Assembly: GCA_003255025.1 (NCBI GenBank)
Contig: QANY01009091.1
Span: 662,227 to 726,226, forward strand
DNA length: 64,000 bases
Source: Datisca glomerata
Taxonomy: Eukaryota > Streptophyta > Magnoliopsida > Cucurbitales > Datiscaceae
Reading direction: 5' to 3'
Both the position numbers and the translations under genes were made by a program. Positions 60,869 through 64,000 of this stretch are shown in pieces. Position 1 is the stretch's first letter; each line of letters opens with the position of its first letter. The notes beneath the pieces were generated by a model. It ran no database searches. It saw only the letters and a program-made list of their open reading frames with translations, and was not told where the DNA came from.

Positions 60869-62102
60869 CTAAAGTAGGCCTGTACAATCTCTTATTCCTA
60901 AGCCTTCCAGATGACTATAAAAACCTTTACTGCTTAAAGTCTTCGTCAATGGATTTGTCACGTTGTTGATTGTCAAAATATGCGTAACCACAATGTCTCC
61001 ACGCTGAATAATTTCTCTAATCATATGATATTTACTTTCTATGTGTTTCGATCTCTTATGGCTTCTAGGTTCCTTAGAATTCACTATAATTCTACTATTA
61101 TCACAATAAAGTGTCATGGATTTGTCAGCGTCTGGAATAACTTTCAGAGTCTTCAAGAACCTTCTAAGCCATACAACCTCCTTTACAGCTTTACAAGCCG
61201 CCACATATTCAGCTTTCATGGTACAATCAGTAATGCAAGATTGCTTGATACTTCTCCATACAACTGCTTCACCGTTCAAGACGAACACTGATCCAGAAGT
61301 GGACCTCTTGAAATACTTATGAGCTTGAAAATCAAAATCAGTATACCCCTCATACTCAAGTCACTACCTGAATACACATGCATGTAATTCCTTGTTTTCC
61401 TAAGATACTTGAGGATATGTTTGACGGTATTTCAATGCTCAATTCAATATTAGATTGGAAACAACTCACCACGCCCATGGTATAGTAAATGTCTGGTCTA
61501 GTGCAAAACATCGGATATTCCTACGGTGGATGCATAGGAAATCTTTCTCATGTTTTTCTCTTCTTGAGGAGTCTTGGGAGACTACTCCTTAGAGAGACAG
61601 AGTCCATGTCTAAAAGGAAGAAATCCTTCCTTGGAGTTTTACATACTAAAGCAATCTAACACCTTATCAATATAAGATGCTTGAGATCATGTCAATTGTC
61701 TGTTATTCCTATATCGAAAGATTTGAATACCTAAGACAAATGCAATTTCTCCAAGATCCTTCATATCAAATTGCTTTGTAAGCCAAATCTTGACATCATA
61801 TAATTTTCCCACATCATTCCCAATGAGTAGAATATCATCTACGTGTAAGACTAGAAAAACCACCTTCCTTCGTATATGAACTTATACATATAGGGCTCGT
61901 CCACTAACTATTCAAAACCATATTTCTTAACAGTTTCATTGAATCTAATATTCCACGACCGTGACGCTTGCTTAAGTCCATAAATGGACTTCTGTAGTTC
62001 GTAAACTTTGCCCTCTTGGCCTTTCTCTATGAACCCATCTTGTTGAACCATATAAATGCACTCATCAAGATTGCCATTCAGAAAAGAAGTCTTGATGTCC
62101 AT
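60869..62102 (-). pseudogene. RNase H and reverse-transcriptase relic, second Copia family 1 copy
   Basis: RNase H is one open frame of 139 codons (61288-60869): MKAEYVAACKAVKEVVWLRR, MTLYCDNS, RSKHIESKYHMIREIIQRGD and NPLTKTL. Reverse transcriptase upstream on the element's strand has MDIKTSFLNGNLDECIYMVQ and YELQKSIYGLKQASRSWNIR (62102-61908), and VVFLVLHVDDILLIGN-like decoding near 61860-61810, with frame breaks. It retains the RNase H end that the first copy has lost. Confidence 0.87.
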
Positions 62103-63045
62103 TTGTCAGATTTCATAATCAAGGGCAGCACCAATGGACAAAAGGATTCATATGGATTTAAGCATGGTCACCACTGAGAAGGTATCCTCGTAGTCTATAC
62201 CTTCATTTTAGGTGTAGCCCTTGACAACTAGCCTAGCTTTGAATGTCTCTACATTTCCATCCGAACATCTTTTCTTCTTATAGATCCATTTGCATCCTAT
62301 GGGTTTTACCCATTTAGGAGGATATATAAGCTTCTAGACTCTGTTCGAGTACATTGAATATATCTCAATGTTCATGGCTTCTTACCATAAGTTTACTTCA
62401 GGACCAGCCATGGTCTCTAAGTAGGAGATAGTTTCATCAATGTCCTTATCTGATATAGTTGTCAAAGCTTCTCCATAGGACATATACCTCTCAGGTTGTC
62501 TCAAAACCCCCCACTACGTCGAGGCTCCATAGGCTCTGGCTCCTATCGTGGTTCTTCCATTATTGAATCACAAACAATTTCTGATTGAGGAGTCGATGTT
62601 CTCCCACTCAATAATTTCTCTAGCAGAACGGTGCTTCTCGGCTGTACACTTTTACTGTAATCTTCTTCAAGAAAATGAGCATTCATAATGAAAATTTTCT
62701 CGTCAGTCGTACTATAGAAGATGTACCCCTTTGTTTCTTTAGGATATCCTATGAAATGTATCATTCAAATTGATTGGCCAACTTGCCTGTCTTCAGTTTT
62801 TAAACATGAGATGGGCGCCCCCCATATTTTAAAATGGTTAATAGACGAATTTCATCCATACCATCTTTCATATAGTGTACCAGGCACCGTCTTCGACGAA
62901 ACTTGGTTCAGAATATATGTCGTTGTTTCTAAGGCATATCCCCAGAAGGAATCTGGGAGGGTGAGTAACTCGTCATGGATCTAACTATATCCATCAGAGT
63001 TTGATTCCTTCTCTCTAACACACTATTTTGCTGTGGCGTATCATG
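62103..63045 (-). pseudogene. Integrase relic, second Copia family 1 copy
   Basis: Blocks include MIHFIGYPKETKGYIFYSTT (62764 downward), the proline/serine-rich linker to 62543, and the core end QQNSVLERRNQTLMDI-like near 63040-62990. It breaks off at 63045 in the middle of the core. Confidence 0.82.
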
Positions 63046-63053
63046 GTTTCGTA

Positions 63054-63263
63054 AAACCATGGGTTTCTAAACCTTGTAGGTTTCTTAATCCGATTAAGAC
63101 TCTACCAAGCAAGGGACAACACATGGCGACAGCGACGAGCGGCGGTACTGTTCACCGCTGATCGCCACTCGCCACCGCTCATCGCTGTTGCCATGTGTTG
63201 ACCTTTCCATGGTAGAGTCCTAATCGGATTAGGAAACCTACAAGTTTTAGAAACCCATGGTTT
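63054..63263. repeat. Large inverted repeat (93-bp arms, 24-bp spacer) at the Copia inversion junction
   Basis: Left arm 63054-63146 starts AAACCATGGGTTTCTAAA. The right arm 63171-63263 is its reverse complement with a modest number of differences. Both include ACTCTACCA and AACACATGGC, and the arms come from the element's GC-rich leader. Confidence 0.88.
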
Positions 63264-64000
63264 AGGAAATCTAGAGTTTTTGAAATTCAAATTTTGAAAT
63301 ACAATTTCAAAATCAATTTTAGTCCCTTATTTAATTTTAATTTAATTTGGTAAATTTTTCAGTACTTGTATAATTTTCATTTATTTTAAAATTATTTTCA
63401 AAATAAATCAATTTATTAATTACTTGGTAGTTTGCCTATCAACGTAAAAATATGTCAGAAAATTAAAATTTTTAAATTGAAAATTATTTTTGAAAATGGG
63501 ACTAATATCTTTTAAAGTGTTACAAAATGGTGGGAGTACATAGAGACGAAGGAGTAAATGGAAGACGCCATGGTGATCATTTCATAAATTAATTTATAAT
63601 TTATTTATTTCTTATATGGGTTGTGATTAGAAATAAGCTAATAGGGAGGTTACATTTAAATGTATGATTTAATTTTAATCGTGCATCATCATATAACATG
63701 CCTAGTATGTACATGCACTATTGTAGATTAATTGATAATGGTTATTAGTTAATCACAATGTGAAATTTTTATAATTGTTATGATTTTAAATTGAGATTTA
63801 AAATTAATAAAAGTATTATAAATTTCATCACGTTTTTTAAATTAATAAAAGTTATGTTTTATTGAAAAATAACCAAAAATACATTTTTTTTCAAAAACTA
63901 AGTGGGAGGGTCATTTACGTTGAAACGTTCCCAAGGTCTCCAACGCAAAGTTGATCGTGCCAGGAGGAAGGGTTAGAACTGCCCATAGCGGTCCTCACTT
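63264..64000 (+). mobile_element. Inverted leader segment of Copia family 1, continuing past the window
   Basis: Read on minus, the end of the window corresponds to 36280-37080: the reverse complement of GTTTCAACGTAAACGACCCT (about 36333) appears as GTCATTTACGTTGAAACG near 63911, and the GACCGCTA...GATCAAG segment recurs inverted at 63940-63995. It therefore lies in the opposite orientation to 59585-63045. Confidence 0.8.

Larger units (their letters stand above)
59585..63045 (-). mobile_element. Copia family 1, second copy (3' half), rearranged
   Basis: Minus-oriented. A 5'-shortened view of the 3' LTR (59585-60854) is followed on the element's strand by its polypurine tract AGTCCAAGTGGAAGAT (60855-60870) and by RNase H, reverse transcriptase and integrase up to 63045. 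At that point the sequence switches to an inverted copy of the family's leader. No gag or 5' LTR in this orientation within the window. Confidence 0.88.

Noticed and set aside
1..64000. tRNA, rRNA or other structured RNA genes
   Set aside because: None with a recognisable cloverleaf or rRNA sequence was seen; the only tRNA-related matches are retrotransposon primer-binding sites.

Overview
The window is nuclear DNA of a eudicot plant. It carries intron-rich genes for plant protein families (a lysine-displaced WNK kinase, a Di19 zinc-finger protein, a PCH2/TRIP13 AAA+ ATPase and the autophagy receptor NBR1), AT-rich intergenic DNA, and several plant retrotransposon and DNA-transposon lineages. 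The MULE with a DUF1985-like segment recalls elements described in melon, but nothing in the sequence fixes the family or genus.

1-23.4 kb is gene-rich. On the + strand lie the 3' end of a SAUR-like gene (about 181-326) and a complete eight-exon WNK kinase gene (1296-4666), whose second intron has the hallmarks of a minor-spliceosome (U12) intron. Convergent to it is a four-exon Di19 gene (6592-5400, minus). A LINE reverse-transcriptase relic sits at 8.1-9.4 kb. A 14-exon PCH2 gene (15732-10849, minus) follows, then an intronless plant-specific gene of unknown function (17508-17918, plus) and a seven-exon NBR1 gene (23101-18893, minus). All exon junctions given for the four multi-exon genes were followed by hand and keep the reading frame.

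23.4-64 kb is almost entirely mobile DNA. It holds: (a) an LTR element with no recognisable gag-pol (25213-30373, target duplication GACGT), carrying an internal array of about nine 85-bp repeats and preceded by a 1.1-kb tandem duplication of its left flank plus part of its 5' LTR; (b) a decayed Copia element on the minus strand with 1.9-kb LTRs (30941-39431, target duplication CTATG) and a deletion fusing RNase H to the middle of the 3' LTR; (c) a decayed MULE region (about 41.4-47.2 kb) with a DUF1985-like relic on plus, a transposase relic on minus, a partly duplicated SWIM end and a 952-bp hAT-like element inserted in it; (d) possible CACTA-type ends near 48.5 and 53.2 kb around fragments of an unrecognised gene; (e) a structurally complete Copia element of a second family (53592-58619, plus) with 260-bp LTRs; (f) an F-box-associated domain fragment (58949-59340, minus); and (g) a second, rearranged copy of the family in (b) from about 59585 to the window end, whose pol half meets an inverted leader half at a 93-bp-arm palindrome (63054-63263).

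The host genes have no evident pathway relationship to each other. The most informative points are the U12 intron in WNK, a microsatellite abutting a PCH2 splice donor, the tandem duplication across an LTR boundary, the repeat array in the gag-pol-less element, and the fold-back junction in the Copia copy. Two homopolymer/N patches (12014-12047 and 22982-23005) look like assembly scars and lie in introns.
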